NCBI GenBank assembly: GCA_003222195.1
Contig: QHVB01000040.1
Span: forward strand, 1-64,000
From: Gemmatimonadota bacterium
Lineage (GTDB): Bacteria > Gemmatimonadota > Gemmatimonadetes > Gemmatimonadales > GWC2-71-9
Direction: 5' to 3'
Length of the DNA: 64,000 nt
Positions 16,113 to 25,713 of this stretch are shown one piece after another. Made by a program: the position numbers and the translations under genes. The notes beneath the pieces were generated by a model. The model was not told the DNA's origin. It was given only the letters and a program-made list of their open reading frames with translations, and did no database searches. Position 1 is the stretch's first letter. The number at the start of each line of letters is the position of its first letter.

Positions 16113-18425
16113 ATGGGTTTGCCTCGCGGCGAAGACTCGGACCCGGCGGCGGAGAATCTTTCGCAACAGGCGCATCGCCGGCTCATCGGGGTGCTGGGAT
16201 TTTGCCTTCCGATCCTGCTCTACATCTTCGCGGGCCTTCTTCCCACCGCGGGATTGCCGTCCTGGAGGGTCCTGAGTTCCGTCAGCGCGTATTACTACAC
16301 GGGCGGCGTGGCGGTTTTTATCGGCGTACTGTTTGCCCTGGCGCTCTTCCTGCTCACCTATCGCGGGTACAAGGGCGTCATCGCCGACCGCGTGCTGGGG
16401 TTCGTGGGCGGTTCGGCCGCTCTACTCGTCGCGCTGTTTCCCACGACCGCGCCGCGCGGCCTCGTGGGACCCTCGTGGTGGAGTCGGTGGATGGCGGTCC
16501 TGCACTATGCATCGGCAGTGACGTTGTTCGTTTCCTTCATTCTCTTCGCGATCTGGCTGTTTCGGAAATCCAATGTTCCGCGCCGTGGCGACCGGCCGCT
16601 CGAGAAGCGCCGCCGGGACGACATCTGTCTCGCGTGTGGGATAGTCATGATCGTGAGTGTGCTCTGGGCCGCCAGCTCCGTCGTGACGCATGCGGCCATC
16701 TTTTGGCCGGAGTCCATCGCCATCATTGCGTTCGCCGTATCCTGGCTGACAAAAGGTGAGATTCATAAGCCGGCCATCAGGATGATGCGGACGTTGCGAC
16801 AAAGAATGCGTGGGGCTCCCGCACCGGTGGTCCTGGGAGTGCTGCTGACCACCCGCTTGGTTATTCCCTCCAGCGCCCCGGTCGAGCAGACGGAACAGGG
16901 ACGGCGTCCCCCAGCCACACTCGTCGCGAGCTTCGATGGTCTTGGTGTGGGGCTGCAGGGGCCGCACGGCCGCTGGGAAGGACGCAACCCTTCCGATAAC
17001 TCGCTGGCCGTGGGGCCGGACTACGTGGTCCAGATCGTCAACACGCGCATAGCGATCTTTCGCAAGAACGGCGCGATCGTATACGGTCCTGTCCCCACGA
17101 ATTCGCTCTTCAAGGGGTTCGGTGGAGCGTGCGAAGCGCACAACAACGGCGACGCCGTCGTGCGCTACGATCAGCTCGCGAATCGCTGGCTCATCGTGAT
17201 GCCGGTCTTCACGCGCAGCCCCGAGCGCCCCGATCAGCCGGGCATGTGGCAGGCGCAGCCGCAGGGCGGGGCGTACGTGAGTCCGCCTGGAGTGGCCGGC
17301 CAACCGGGCCCCGCGGCGCCGCTCTTCGTTCCACCCACCGTGCCGCCGGCGCCGCCCGAGCCGCCCGACACCGCCCGTCGCGTCCGGCCGCCGCGGCCAC
17401 CGGAAGAAAAGGGGCCGTACTCGATGTGCTATGCCGTGAGTACGAGCGCCGATCCTCTCGGCTCGTACTACCGCTACGAGTTTCTGCGACCGCTGTTCCC
17501 CGATTACCCCCGACCCGCGGTGTGGCCCGACGGCTACTACGTCCCGACGAGCACGGGCGACGAGGTGATCCAGAAGCACGCGTGCGTCGCGGATCGTCGC
17601 CACATGCTGTTGGGGGAACCCGCCACAGAGCAATGCGTCGTCATCGACGGCGTGAACTTTCTCAATAACGCCGATCTCGACGGGCAGGGACTGCCACCAG
17701 AGGGGGCACCCAACGTGATTCTCGCCGCGGGCGGCGCGCAGCTGCACGGCGACTTCGACGCTGACGGCATCTCCGCATGGCAGTTCTCTGTGAACTGGAC
17801 GGACCCGTCACAGACCCGCGTGAGCGGCCTCCAGAAGATTGCCGTCGCGCCGTATCACTACTTGTGCGATGGTCAGCTCACGACGTGCGTCCGCCAGCCG
17901 GGCACCGACCAGCACCTCGATGCACAGGGCGACAAGATCATGGCGCGCGTGGTGTATCGAAATATTAAGGGTCGCGAGTCCGTCGTCGCAGTGCATTCGG
18001 TGGCCACGAGGGCCGGTGGGGGCGGTGTGCGGTGGTACGAGTTTACGGTTGAGAAAGACCGGAGCCTGCAGTTGCGCCAGCAAGGCACGTATGCCCCAGA
18101 CAGCCTGTATCGCTGGATGGCGAGTCCCGCGATCGATCGCAACGGCAACATCGGGATCGGGTATTCGTTCGGTGGCTCACCGCACTTTGCCGGGCAGCGA
18201 TTCGCCGCTCGTCTCGCCGGTGACCGTCTGGGTCAGCTCACCTTGCATGAGACAGTTCTTGCCGAGGGAGAAGCCCCGCAAACGAACACGATGCGCTGGG
18301 AGGATTACACCCAGACCGCGATCGATCCGAGTGACGACTGCACCATCTGGTATGTGGGTGACTATCTCAAGAAAGGCGCTCTGACGTACTCGACACGCAT
18401 CGGAGCGTTTCGACTCTGCGAATGA
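16113..18425 (+). CDS. Large protein: multi-span membrane domain fused to an extracytoplasmic domain
   Basis: 770 residues from ATG 16113. Residues ~25-235 contain six to seven hydrophobic segments reminiscent of DUF998/Frag1-like membrane domains. A single hydrophobic stretch near 240-255 leads to a ~500-residue soluble part with beta-rich, repeat-like sequence (NPSDNSLAVGPDYVVQIVNT, YDQLANRWLIVMP, ISAWQFSVNW, WMASPAIDRNGNIGIGYS). It is interrupted at about 385-430 by a Pro-rich insert. The soluble half resembles secreted proteins with propeller-like repeats found alone in other bacteria. Fusion to a membrane domain is unusual. No catalytic motif is evident. Confidence 0.8.
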   Translation: MGLPRGEDSDPAAENLSQQAHRRLIGVLGFCLPILLYIFAGLLPTAGLPSWRVLSSVSAYYYTGGVAVFIGVLFALALFLLTYRGYKGVIADRVLGFVGGSAALLVALFPTTAPRGLVGPSWWSRWMAVLHYASAVTLFVSFILFAIWLFRKSNVPRRGDRPLEKRRRDDICLACGIVMIVSVLWAASSVVTHAAIFWPESIAIIAFAVSWLTKGEIHKPAIRMMRTLRQRMRGAPAPVVLGVLLTTRLVIPSSAPVEQTEQGRRPPATLVASFDGLGVGLQGPHGRWEGRNPSDNSLAVGPDYVVQIVNTRIAIFRKNGAIVYGPVPTNSLFKGFGGACEAHNNGDAVVRYDQLANRWLIVMPVFTRSPERPDQPGMWQAQPQGGAYVSPPGVAGQPGPAAPLFVPPTVPPAPPEPPDTARRVRPPRPPEEKGPYSMCYAVSTSADPLGSYYRYEFLRPLFPDYPRPAVWPDGYYVPTSTGDEVIQKHACVADRRHMLLGEPATEQCVVIDGVNFLNNADLDGQGLPPEGAPNVILAAGGAQLHGDFDADGISAWQFSVNWTDPSQTRVSGLQKIAVAPYHYLCDGQLTTCVRQPGTDQHLDAQGDKIMARVVYRNIKGRESVVAVHSVATRAGGGGVRWYEFTVEKDRSLQLRQQGTYAPDSLYRWMASPAIDRNGNIGIGYSFGGSPHFAGQRFAARLAGDRLGQLTLHETVLAEGEAPQTNTMRWEDYTQTAIDPSDDCTIWYVGDYLKKGALTYSTRIGAFRLCE

Positions 18426-18479
18426 GTCCCCTTCCTTGACGGGCAGTCAGGCACCTCTAACGCAGCCTCGGAGCACCCC

Positions 18480-19211
18480 ATGACGTCACCGCTGCTCGGC
18501 GAATTCCTCGGCACGATGGTTCTGATCCTCCTGGGCAATGGTGTCGTCGCCGGCGTGCTGCTCAAGGGCACGAAGGCCGAGGGGAGCGGGTGGATCGTCA
18601 TCACGGCCGGCTGGGCGTTCGCCGTGATGGCGGGTGTGTTCACGTCGATCGCGTGCGGCAGCAGCGACGCGCACTTGAATCCCGCCGTGACGCTGGGATT
18701 CGCGGCGCGAGCCGGCGACCTCTCGAAATTCGCTCCCTATTTCGTCGCGCAGCTCCTCGGAGCGATCGCCGGCGCGGCGCTCGTGTGGCTCCACTATCTG
18801 CCCCATTGGAAGGCGACTCCGGATGGCGCTCTCAAACGCGCCTGTTTCTGCACCGCGCCCGCAATCCGTCAGTTCATCCCGAATTTGGTGAGTGAAGTGA
18901 TTGGGACGTTTGTGCTCGTCTTTGTCGTTGGCGCGATCTTCTCGAAGACCGTCGCGACGACCGGACCGGCCGCCGGCCTCGGCGCCTATCTCGTCGGGAG
19001 TCTCGTCTGGGGCATCGGGCTCTCGCTCGGAGGAACAACCGGGTACGCGATCAACCCGGCTCGCGACCTGGGACCGCGCATTGCGCATGCGCTACTGCCG
19101 GTCGCCGGCAAAGCCTCCTCGGACTGGAACTACGCCTCGATCCCGGTCGTCGGCCCCCTCCTGGGCGGTGTCCTCGCCGGGTTGGCCCTGCGCGTGCTCG
19201 GGGTGCAGTGA
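18480..19211 (+). CDS. glpF: MIP-family aquaglyceroporin
   Basis: 243 residues from ATG 18480. Six membrane segments and both half-helix NPA boxes are present: HLNPAVTLGF (N67-P68-A69) and YAINPARDLGPR near residue 191. The Asp after the second NPAR box and the Gly-rich loop are typical of glycerol facilitators rather than strict water channels. The long loop between helices 3 and 4 contains extra Cys. No glycerol kinase is adjacent. It overlaps the next gene (GTGA). Confidence 0.9.
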   Translation: MTSPLLGEFLGTMVLILLGNGVVAGVLLKGTKAEGSGWIVITAGWAFAVMAGVFTSIACGSSDAHLNPAVTLGFAARAGDLSKFAPYFVAQLLGAIAGAALVWLHYLPHWKATPDGALKRACFCTAPAIRQFIPNLVSEVIGTFVLVFVVGAIFSKTVATTGPAAGLGAYLVGSLVWGIGLSLGGTTGYAINPARDLGPRIAHALLPVAGKASSDWNYASIPVVGPLLGGVLAGLALRVLGVQ

Positions 19212-19600
19212 AGAGCCTCCATACCACGGCCCGAGTCGCGGCAGTCATCGGCGCCGTAGGGTCAGTGGCGTTGACGCTCTACGCCGGGCGCAGCAACAAC
19301 TTGCCGTTCCTCATGGTGCTGATGGCTGGGTGGGTGTTTGCGCCGTTTTTTGGCTTCGCGCTCGCCAGCAAGTTCTCGGCGCGCTGGTCGCCGGCCGCGC
19401 GAACCGCCCTCGATGTCGTGATCGTGGTCATGGCTGCGGCCGCGCTCGGGATCTACGCGCGCGACGCGCTGCAGCCCCCGCCGCGGCGTGCCGTCGTCTA
19501 TGTCCTCGTTCCCATTGTGTCGTGGCTGTTCCTGCTGGGTATTGCGGCCGCCGGTTTTGCGTCCCGCAGGCGAGACTCTCCCCCGCCGGTCGAACGATGA
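19208..19600 (+). CDS. Small integral membrane protein
   Basis: 130 residues from GTG 19208, overlapping the stop of the aquaglyceroporin. Four hydrophobic segments are separated by short loops, with a basic C-terminal tail. No motif is recognised. Its stop overlaps the ATG of the GH130-like gene, so it belongs to the same transcription unit. Confidence 0.75.
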   Translation: MKSLHTTARVAAVIGAVGSVALTLYAGRSNNLPFLMVLMAGWVFAPFFGFALASKFSARWSPAARTALDVVIVVMAAAALGIYARDALQPPPRRAVVYVLVPIVSWLFLLGIAAAGFASRRRDSPPPVER

Positions 19601-20664
19601 GATTCGCCTGTAGCTGCATCCTGATCGCCGTCGCCAGTGGGTCGCCACGGCAACAGTCGTGGATGTTTGGTCCGTTCGTAAAACCGGCGCAGCCGAACCC
19701 GGTCATTACGCCCCATGCGACTTCGCGCTTTCGCTCTCCCATCAGCGACAGCGTCGTGGCGTGGGAGGAGTACGCCACGTTCAACCCCGCCGCGGTTGTG
19801 CGCGACGGCAAGATCCTTCTCCTTTACCGCGCGGAGGACGCAAGCGGGCAGCAGCAGATCGGCGGCCATACCTCACGCCTCGGCCTCGCGGAGAGCGCGG
19901 ACGGCCTGCACTTCACGCGCCGCGCGACCCCGGTGCTCTACCCAGACACCGACGCGCAACGACCGAATGAGTGGCCCGGGGGGGTCGAGGACCCGCGGAT
20001 CGTGCAGGCTGACGACAGCACATACGTGCTCACGTACACACAATGGAATCGCGACGTGCCGCGCCTGGCGGTTGCGACGTCGCGAGATCTCATCACCTGG
20101 AGCAAGCACGGTCCTGCCTTCGCGCGCGCGGCAGGTGGGAAGTATTTGCGCACGGAGTCGAAGTCAGGCGCGATTCTCAGTCGCATCGCAGGCGATCGGC
20201 TGATCGCCACCCGGGTGAACGGCAGGTACTGGATGTACTTCGGCGTTCCCGATCTCCGGATCGCAACCTCCGAGAACTTGCTGGATTGGACGCCCGTGGA
20301 AGACTCGAGTGGGCAGGCGGTCAAAGTGCTTTCGGCGCGTCCCGGCTACTTCGATTCCTGGCTGGTTGAGGCGGGGCCGCCCGCGTTCCTCACGCCGGCG
20401 GGCATCCTCGTGCTCTACAATGCGGGAAGCCTCCCCTCTCGCACCTATTCCGCTGGCCAGGCGCTGTTCGATGCGCGCGATCCCACGAAACTGATTGCGC
20501 GGTCGGACAGTGCTTTCATCAAGCCGACCGAGAGCTACGAGCGCACGGGGCAGTACACCTCAGGCACGACCTTCGTCGAGGGACTCGTGCCCTTCAAGGG
20601 CCGCTGGTTCCTCTATTACGGCACGGCCGATTCACGCGTCGGAGTCGCTGTGTGGAATCCGTAA
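19597..20664 (+). CDS. GH130-like exported glycosidase/phosphorylase
   Basis: 355 residues from ATG 19597, starting in the overlap with the upstream stop. A short signal-like N-terminus is followed by a five-bladed propeller pattern: EEYATFNPAAVVRDGKILLLYRAED, GGVEDPRIV (with the family Glu-Asp pair) and a late EGLVPFKGRWFLYYGTADSRVGVA segment. These are hallmarks of GH130, which phosphorolyses or hydrolyses beta-mannosides and related bonds. The predicted export favours a hydrolase, which is inference. It converges on the next gene with a 3-bp gap. Confidence 0.85.
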   Translation: MRFACSCILIAVASGSPRQQSWMFGPFVKPAQPNPVITPHATSRFRSPISDSVVAWEEYATFNPAAVVRDGKILLLYRAEDASGQQQIGGHTSRLGLAESADGLHFTRRATPVLYPDTDAQRPNEWPGGVEDPRIVQADDSTYVLTYTQWNRDVPRLAVATSRDLITWSKHGPAFARAAGGKYLRTESKSGAILSRIAGDRLIATRVNGRYWMYFGVPDLRIATSENLLDWTPVEDSSGQAVKVLSARPGYFDSWLVEAGPPAFLTPAGILVLYNAGSLPSRTYSAGQALFDARDPTKLIARSDSAFIKPTESYERTGQYTSGTTFVEGLVPFKGRWFLYYGTADSRVGVAVWNP

Positions 20665-20667
20665 GGA

Positions 20668-21603
20668 CTACCGCACAACCACCCCGGTCATCCTGACGAC
20701 CTCAAAGTCCGTCCCGTGCAGCCGCTTCATCGTATCGATGTTGGCATCGTTCCAGCCCGGGTCCGGGGCGCCACTCACGAAGAACGGGCCGCCATTGTCC
20801 GCGAGCATCATGCCGTACGTCTTCAGCGCCGTCAGGATCACCTGGACGTCGGCGGGGAAGCCCGAAATGTCGACGCCGGCCTTCAGCCGCGCGCGCATCC
20901 CCATTGGAGGTAGAAATGAATCAGTTTGCGTGCTCGCGAAATGCCGCGCGGGCGGCACGTACGCGCGGCGGGTGACGGGGCAGGTGAAGCGGAGCGCGTG
21001 GGCGATCCGTCCCGCCGCGACTTCAGCGTAGCGCGCGAGACCTGGGAAGATGGGTAGCCCCGCAGCATCCGCCGACGTCCAGCCGTCGGGCCGGAGCGCG
21101 TTCGACGCAAGGTCGAAAATCGCGCCCGAACCCGCCGTCCATGCACCACCGGTGACGGGGTGGGCATCGAACAACTCGTACAGCTTCCAGTTGTCCACGT
21201 CCACCACCAGCACATGCCGGTCGCCGCTCGCGGACGGGCCGCCCTCGATCGGCGCATCGGGAGGAATGGGGTAAGGCCCCGGATCGCTCTCGTCCGCGTA
21301 GGCAAACGATACCGGCACGCGTTGTTCCGATCCCGAGACTGTGATGAACGGAATGCCCCACGGCGCGCCACCGTAGACGGTGCCGAAGTCAGGATGCAGG
21401 CTCGCCGAACCGCCGCAGCGCGCGATCAGACTGTCGGACTTCGGATCGACCGAATCGGCCGAGATGTCGCGATTCCACGCATTGTCGGCGGGAAACACCG
21501 AACGCGCGGGCAGCGGTGGCGGCGGGGCCGGGGATGCGGGGGGGCTCGTTGTGGCGCGACAGGCCAGCCCCAGCGCCAGCGTGGCGGCGAAACAGCGTCT
21601 CAT
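20668..21603 (-). CDS. Secreted lipoprotein of unknown function
   Basis: 311 residues from ATG 21603, the start that gives a lipoprotein signal (GLAC). The upstream 43 codons of open frame would run into the divergent oxidoreductase. After a Pro-rich linker the mature part opens with SVFPADNAWNRDIS and contains SLHPDFGTVYGG, VVDVDNWKLYELF and DNGGPFFVSGAPD. I have seen this arrangement only in uncharacterised proteins, and no catalytic motif is clear. Confidence 0.8.
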   Translation of the reverse strand: MRRCFAATLALGLACRATTSPPASPAPPPPLPARSVFPADNAWNRDISADSVDPKSDSLIARCGGSASLHPDFGTVYGGAPWGIPFITVSGSEQRVPVSFAYADESDPGPYPIPPDAPIEGGPSASGDRHVLVVDVDNWKLYELFDAHPVTGGAWTAGSGAIFDLASNALRPDGWTSADAAGLPIFPGLARYAEVAAGRIAHALRFTCPVTRRAYVPPARHFASTQTDSFLPPMGMRARLKAGVDISGFPADVQVILTALKTYGMMLADNGGPFFVSGAPDPGWNDANIDTMKRLHGTDFEVVRMTGVVVR

Positions 21604-21709
21604 GCCCCCAAACTCAACCAGATCATGCCGCGTGGATGTGGTGCCGGTCACGAGGCGACTGCGACCCTGTCCAACTTCCGCGACCGCAGGTATTTTGGCG
21701 CCCTCTCCC

Positions 21710-22795
21710 ATGTCCAAAGTCAAAGTCGGCATCGTCGGCTCCCGCTTTCAGGCCGACTGCATCGCGGGCGCCGTGAAAGCGATTCCGGAAGAAGCCGAGC
21801 TCGTGGCGGTCGCGTCGCCGACCAAAGGCCACGCCGCCGATTTTGCCAAGCGCCACGGCATCCCGAACACGTACAGCGATTATCACGATCTGCTGCGCGA
21901 TCCGCAGGTCGAGCTGATCTCGATCACCGCGCCCAACCGTCTGCACGCCCAGATCACGACCGACGCCGCGAAAGCCGGCAAGCACGTCGTATGCGAAAAG
22001 CCGCTGTGCATCACACTCGAGGAAGCCGACGCAATGATCGACGCCTGCCACACGGCGGGCGTCTTGTTGCTCTACGCCGAGGAGCTGTTTTTCGCGCCGA
22101 AATACGTGAAGGCGAAGCAGCTGGCGGACGAGGGCGCGTTTGGCCGAGTGCACCTCGTGAAACAGGGCGAGAAGCATTCGGGCCCGCATTCGCCCTGGTT
22201 CTGGGACGTCGCGCAGTCGGGCGGTGGCGCGGTCATGGACCTCGGCTGCCACGGCATCGCCTTTTGCTGGTGGTTTCTCGGCAAGCCTAAGGTCAAGAGC
22301 GTCTACTCGCAGATGGCTACGCAGGTCCATCGCGATCGCACGCAAGGCGAGGATGAAGCCATCACGATCATCGAATTCGAGAATGGCGCCGTCGGCATGG
22401 TCGAGAGCAGCTGGAACCGGCCCGGAGGCATGGACGACAGCATCGAGGTCTTCGGCGACAAGGGCCAGACCTACGCAGATATGCTGATGGGCAACGCCCT
22501 TCCGACGTACTCGGAAGTGGGTTTCGGCTACGCGGTCGAGAAGGCAGCGACCACCAAAGGTTGGTCGTACCCGGTGTTCGAGGAGCACTGGAATTACGGG
22601 TTTCCTCAAGAGATGCGGCACTTCGCCCGGTGCGTGCGCGGCACGGAGACACCGATTGCGGACGGCGAGACTGGGCGCGTGGTGCAGGAAGTGCTCTACG
22701 CCGCATACGCGTCGGCCGGACAGGGTCGCAAGGTTATGCTGCCGTTCCGGCCGAAAGGAGTGCAGAAGCCGATCGATCTCTGGAAGAATCCGTAA
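21710..22795 (+). CDS. Gfo/Idh/MocA family oxidoreductase
   Basis: 361 residues from ATG 21710. The N-terminal Rossmann fold begins with KVGIVGSRFQADC, a variant of the GxGxxG dinucleotide site. The EKPLCITLEEAD segment (about residues 93-104) is the EKP signature with the Lys that contacts NAD(P). The C-terminal domain carries GGGAVMDLGCHGI, the conserved Asp/His pair of the catalytic site. These enzymes oxidise sugars or cyclitols. The stop abuts the TTG start of the quinoprotein dehydrogenase, suggesting a joint sugar-oxidation function. Confidence 0.92.
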   Translation: MSKVKVGIVGSRFQADCIAGAVKAIPEEAELVAVASPTKGHAADFAKRHGIPNTYSDYHDLLRDPQVELISITAPNRLHAQITTDAAKAGKHVVCEKPLCITLEEADAMIDACHTAGVLLLYAEELFFAPKYVKAKQLADEGAFGRVHLVKQGEKHSGPHSPWFWDVAQSGGGAVMDLGCHGIAFCWWFLGKPKVKSVYSQMATQVHRDRTQGEDEAITIIEFENGAVGMVESSWNRPGGMDDSIEVFGDKGQTYADMLMGNALPTYSEVGFGYAVEKAATTKGWSYPVFEEHWNYGFPQEMRHFARCVRGTETPIADGETGRVVQEVLYAAYASAGQGRKVMLPFRPKGVQKPIDLWKNP

Positions 22796-24877
22796 TTGCG
22801 CGCCATCGCGCTGCTGCTATTCGCCGCCGGATGCGCGAGTCAGGGACCGGACACCGACTGGCGTGTCACCGGCGGCGATCCCGGGAACACGCGCTTTTCT
22901 CCGCTCGATCAGATCAATACGACGAACGTGGCGCGGCTGCGGGTGGCGTGGGTTTACCACACCGGCGATCTCGCACCGGACCAGCACGGGGAAATCCAGG
23001 CAACGCCGATCGTCGTCGATGGCGTCCTGTACGCCACGACGCCCGCGCTCGCCGCCATCGCGCTGCGTGCCGCAAGCGGCACCCTGCTTTGGCGGTTCGA
23101 CCCACGCACCACGCACGACGCACGGCGCACGGACTTTTCCCACGTCAACCGCGGTGTGGTCTACTGGGCCGATTCCAGGGACCGGCGCATCTTTTTCACC
23201 GCCGGCCGCAAGTTATACGGTCTCGACGCCCGCACCGGCCGGCCCATTCCGACGTTTGGCGATTCAGGCTCCGTGGATCTCGCCGCCGGCTTGTCGCGCG
23301 CGATCGGCGATGCCTATCTCGTCGCAACGAGTCCCGGCGCCATTTACCAGGATCTCCTCATCCAGGGCATCCGGGTCGGGGAGGAAGAAGGCTCCGCGCC
23401 GGGCGACCTGCGGGCATACGACGTCCACACGGGCGCCATCCGCTGGACGTTTCACACGATTCCGCATCCCGGCGAGTTCGGGTACGAGACCTGGCCCGCC
23501 GGCGCCTGGCAGACGGCCGGCGGTGCGAACAGCTGGGCCGGCCTGTCCCTCGACACGGCGCGAGGCATCGTCTACGTGCCGACGGGCTCGGCGACGCCCG
23601 ATTTCTACGGCGGCGCGCGCATCGGGGCGAACCTGTTCGCGAACTCGCTCCTCGCGCTGGATGCCGCGACGGGGAAGCGGCTGTGGCATTTCCAAACCGT
23701 GCATCACGACCTGTGGGACCGTGACCTTCCGGCCGCACCGAATTTCGTGACCGTCACGCGCGGCGGTTTGCGCGTGGATGCCGTCGCGCAGATCGCCAAG
23801 AGCGGGTTCGTCTTCCTGTTCGATCGACAGTCGGGCAAAACCCTGTTCGACGTCGCAGAGCATGCCGTTCCCGCCTCCGATCTGCGCGGGGAGCGCGCGT
23901 GGCCGACTCAGCCGTTCCCGCTGAAACCGGCTCCATTCGCGCGCCAAACAATCACGGCTGCGGGTGTCACCGAGCAGCAGCAACGCTTCCGGACGTTGCG
24001 CAGCACCTTTTTCGCGCCGCCCAGCCGGCGAGGGAGCATCGTGCTGCCCGGCTTCGACGGCGGCGGTGAGTGGGGCGGGGCGGCGGTGGATCCGGAAACG
24101 GCCACGCTATACGTGAATGGGAGCGACGTGCCGTGGATCGCGACTATGCGTGAGCCAGCGCAGCTGCCGCCGAATCCCGGCGCTCCACGACCCGGTCCCG
24201 CCGTATACGCCGCCGCCTGCGCGGCGTGCCACGGTGCCGATCGCGGCGGTCGTGACCGAGCGCCGTCGCTCATCGGTCTCAGCGGGCGTCTGTCGCAGCG
24301 GGACGTGCGCCTGATTCTGGACTGGGGCCGTGGGTTCATGCCGTCCTTCGCCAGTCTGCCGTTGGTCGACAAGGCGGCTCTGCTCGAATACCTGGGATAT
24401 GCGGTCGCCGCGGCGGACACGGCGGGATGGAGATCGCCGCGCAAGGCGGCGTCTCCCTACGAATTCGTTGGCTACGAGCGCTGGCGCGACACGAGCGGGT
24501 ATCCGGCCATCAGGCCGCCGTGGGGCACGCTCAGCGCCATTGATCTCAACACCGGGGAATACCGCTGGCGCATCCCGCTCGGCGAGTTCGCCGCGCTCAC
24601 CGCGCGCGGCATGCCGATCACGGGAACGGAGCAGTATGGCGGGCCGATCGCGACGCGCGGCGGGCTGCTATTCATCGCCGCGACGCAGGATGCGAAGTTT
24701 CGCGCGTTCGACAGGAACACGGGCCGGCTGCTCTGGGAGGCCACGCTGCCGGCGCCGGGCTACGCGACGCCGTGCACGTTCGCAGTCGGCGGCAAGCAGT
24801 TTGTCGTCGTGGCGGCAGGCGGCGGTAAATTGGGATCGAAGTCGAGTGATACCTATGTGGCGTACAGTCTGCCGTAG
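22796..24877 (+). CDS. PQQ-dependent dehydrogenase with cytochrome c domain
   Basis: 693 residues from TTG 22796, directly after the upstream stop. A lipoprotein signal (FAAGC, Cys 13) targets it to the envelope. Quinoprotein propeller repeats include WRVTGGDPGNTRFSPL, TPALAAIALRAASG and WHFQTVHHDLWDRDLPAAPN. A c-type haem site CAACH at residues 475-479 is inserted within the propeller sequence, which resumes to the C-terminus (GRLLWEATLPAPGYATPCTF). This matches membrane-associated PQQ glucose/alcohol dehydrogenases with an internal cytochrome. PQQ biosynthesis genes are not in the window. Confidence 0.92.
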   Translation: MRAIALLLFAAGCASQGPDTDWRVTGGDPGNTRFSPLDQINTTNVARLRVAWVYHTGDLAPDQHGEIQATPIVVDGVLYATTPALAAIALRAASGTLLWRFDPRTTHDARRTDFSHVNRGVVYWADSRDRRIFFTAGRKLYGLDARTGRPIPTFGDSGSVDLAAGLSRAIGDAYLVATSPGAIYQDLLIQGIRVGEEEGSAPGDLRAYDVHTGAIRWTFHTIPHPGEFGYETWPAGAWQTAGGANSWAGLSLDTARGIVYVPTGSATPDFYGGARIGANLFANSLLALDAATGKRLWHFQTVHHDLWDRDLPAAPNFVTVTRGGLRVDAVAQIAKSGFVFLFDRQSGKTLFDVAEHAVPASDLRGERAWPTQPFPLKPAPFARQTITAAGVTEQQQRFRTLRSTFFAPPSRRGSIVLPGFDGGGEWGGAAVDPETATLYVNGSDVPWIATMREPAQLPPNPGAPRPGPAVYAAACAACHGADRGGRDRAPSLIGLSGRLSQRDVRLILDWGRGFMPSFASLPLVDKAALLEYLGYAVAAADTAGWRSPRKAASPYEFVGYERWRDTSGYPAIRPPWGTLSAIDLNTGEYRWRIPLGEFAALTARGMPITGTEQYGGPIATRGGLLFIAATQDAKFRAFDRNTGRLLWEATLPAPGYATPCTFAVGGKQFVVVAAGGGKLGSKSSDTYVAYSLP

Positions 24878-24886
24878 AGGGGCGGG

Positions 24887-25363
24887 ATGGTCATTCAGCT
24901 CAAGAAAGGCCGCGACGGCCCAGCAACACTCGCCTGCGTCAGGGTCGATGGGACGCGCACCTGGGGCAAGGAGCATCCCTTCTTCCCCGTACACGACATC
25001 ACCCATTGCGCCGTTGAAAGCGTGCTCGGCTTCGAGCAAGCGTTCTTCGGGTTGATCGCGACGGGGTGGGACATCGACGACTTCGCCAAACCGCGCGCAA
25101 GCAGGACCATGCCGTTCCAGGCGATCGTTGCGGAGCACGTCGTGAGTGTGTTCGATCGCGAGCGCGCGCTGCCAACGCCGCTGACCGTTACGGAATTCAA
25201 CGAGACGGTGTTCGCGAGCCTGCCGCCGCTCCAGCGCGATACGTTCCAACCGCTTACCGACGCCCAGGTCTCCCAAGTGCGTGAGTTGCGGAGCACATTG
25301 GAGGCTCGTTGGCACGCGCTACCGGTGGGCGCGACTATGGAGGTAACATTCCCCGCACGATGA
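24887..25363 (+). CDS. Conserved hypothetical protein (158 residues)
   Basis: 158 residues from ATG 24887, 9 nt after the quinoprotein. Soluble, with no signal. The central FPVHDITHCAVES and GFFGLIATGWDIDDFAKP segments look conserved and include His/Asp that could bind a metal. I cannot assign a family. It overlaps the DUF1801 gene by four bases (ATGA). Confidence 0.75.
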   Translation: MVIQLKKGRDGPATLACVRVDGTRTWGKEHPFFPVHDITHCAVESVLGFEQAFFGLIATGWDIDDFAKPRASRTMPFQAIVAEHVVSVFDRERALPTPLTVTEFNETVFASLPPLQRDTFQPLTDAQVSQVRELRSTLEARWHALPVGATMEVTFPAR

Positions 25364-25707
25364 TCCCGAAGGTGCGTAGCTACTTCACCTCGACGCCTCC
25401 CAAGGCACGCGCAGCCCTCAAACAGATCCGGGCCGCCATTCGCTCGGTCGCGCCGCGCGCTGAGGAGGCGTTCAGTTACCAGATTCCCGCCTTCAAACTC
25501 AATGGCCGCATGCTCGTGTGGTATGCCGCGTTCAAGGCCCACTGCAGTCTGTATCCGATGACCGGTGCGATCCGGCGGAAGCTGGCCAGGGACCTGAAGG
25601 GATTCGAGATGTCGAAGGGGACAGTCCGGCTACCGCTCGCGAAACCAATACCAGTGGGGCTCGTCAAGAAACTGGTCAAAGCGCGCATGGCTGAAACGGA
25701 CCGGTGA
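25360..25707 (+). CDS. DUF1801 (YdhG-like) protein
   Basis: 115 residues from ATG 25360. Residues ~5-110 match DUF1801: YFTSTPPKARAALKQIRAAI, then AEEAFSYQIPAFKLNGRMLVWYAAFK, HCSLYP and a basic C-terminal KPIPVGLVKKLVKARM. Members adopt a small frataxin-like fold, and some have been described as iron chaperones. The role here is not established. Confidence 0.88.
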   Translation: MIPKVRSYFTSTPPKARAALKQIRAAIRSVAPRAEEAFSYQIPAFKLNGRMLVWYAAFKAHCSLYPMTGAIRRKLARDLKGFEMSKGTVRLPLAKPIPVGLVKKLVKARMAETDR

Positions 25708-25713
25708 ACGACG

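Noticed and set aside
16422-17747. 441-codon minus-strand open frame
   Set aside because: Shadow of the 16113-18425 gene; low-complexity Arg/His content and no start-site or overlap logic.
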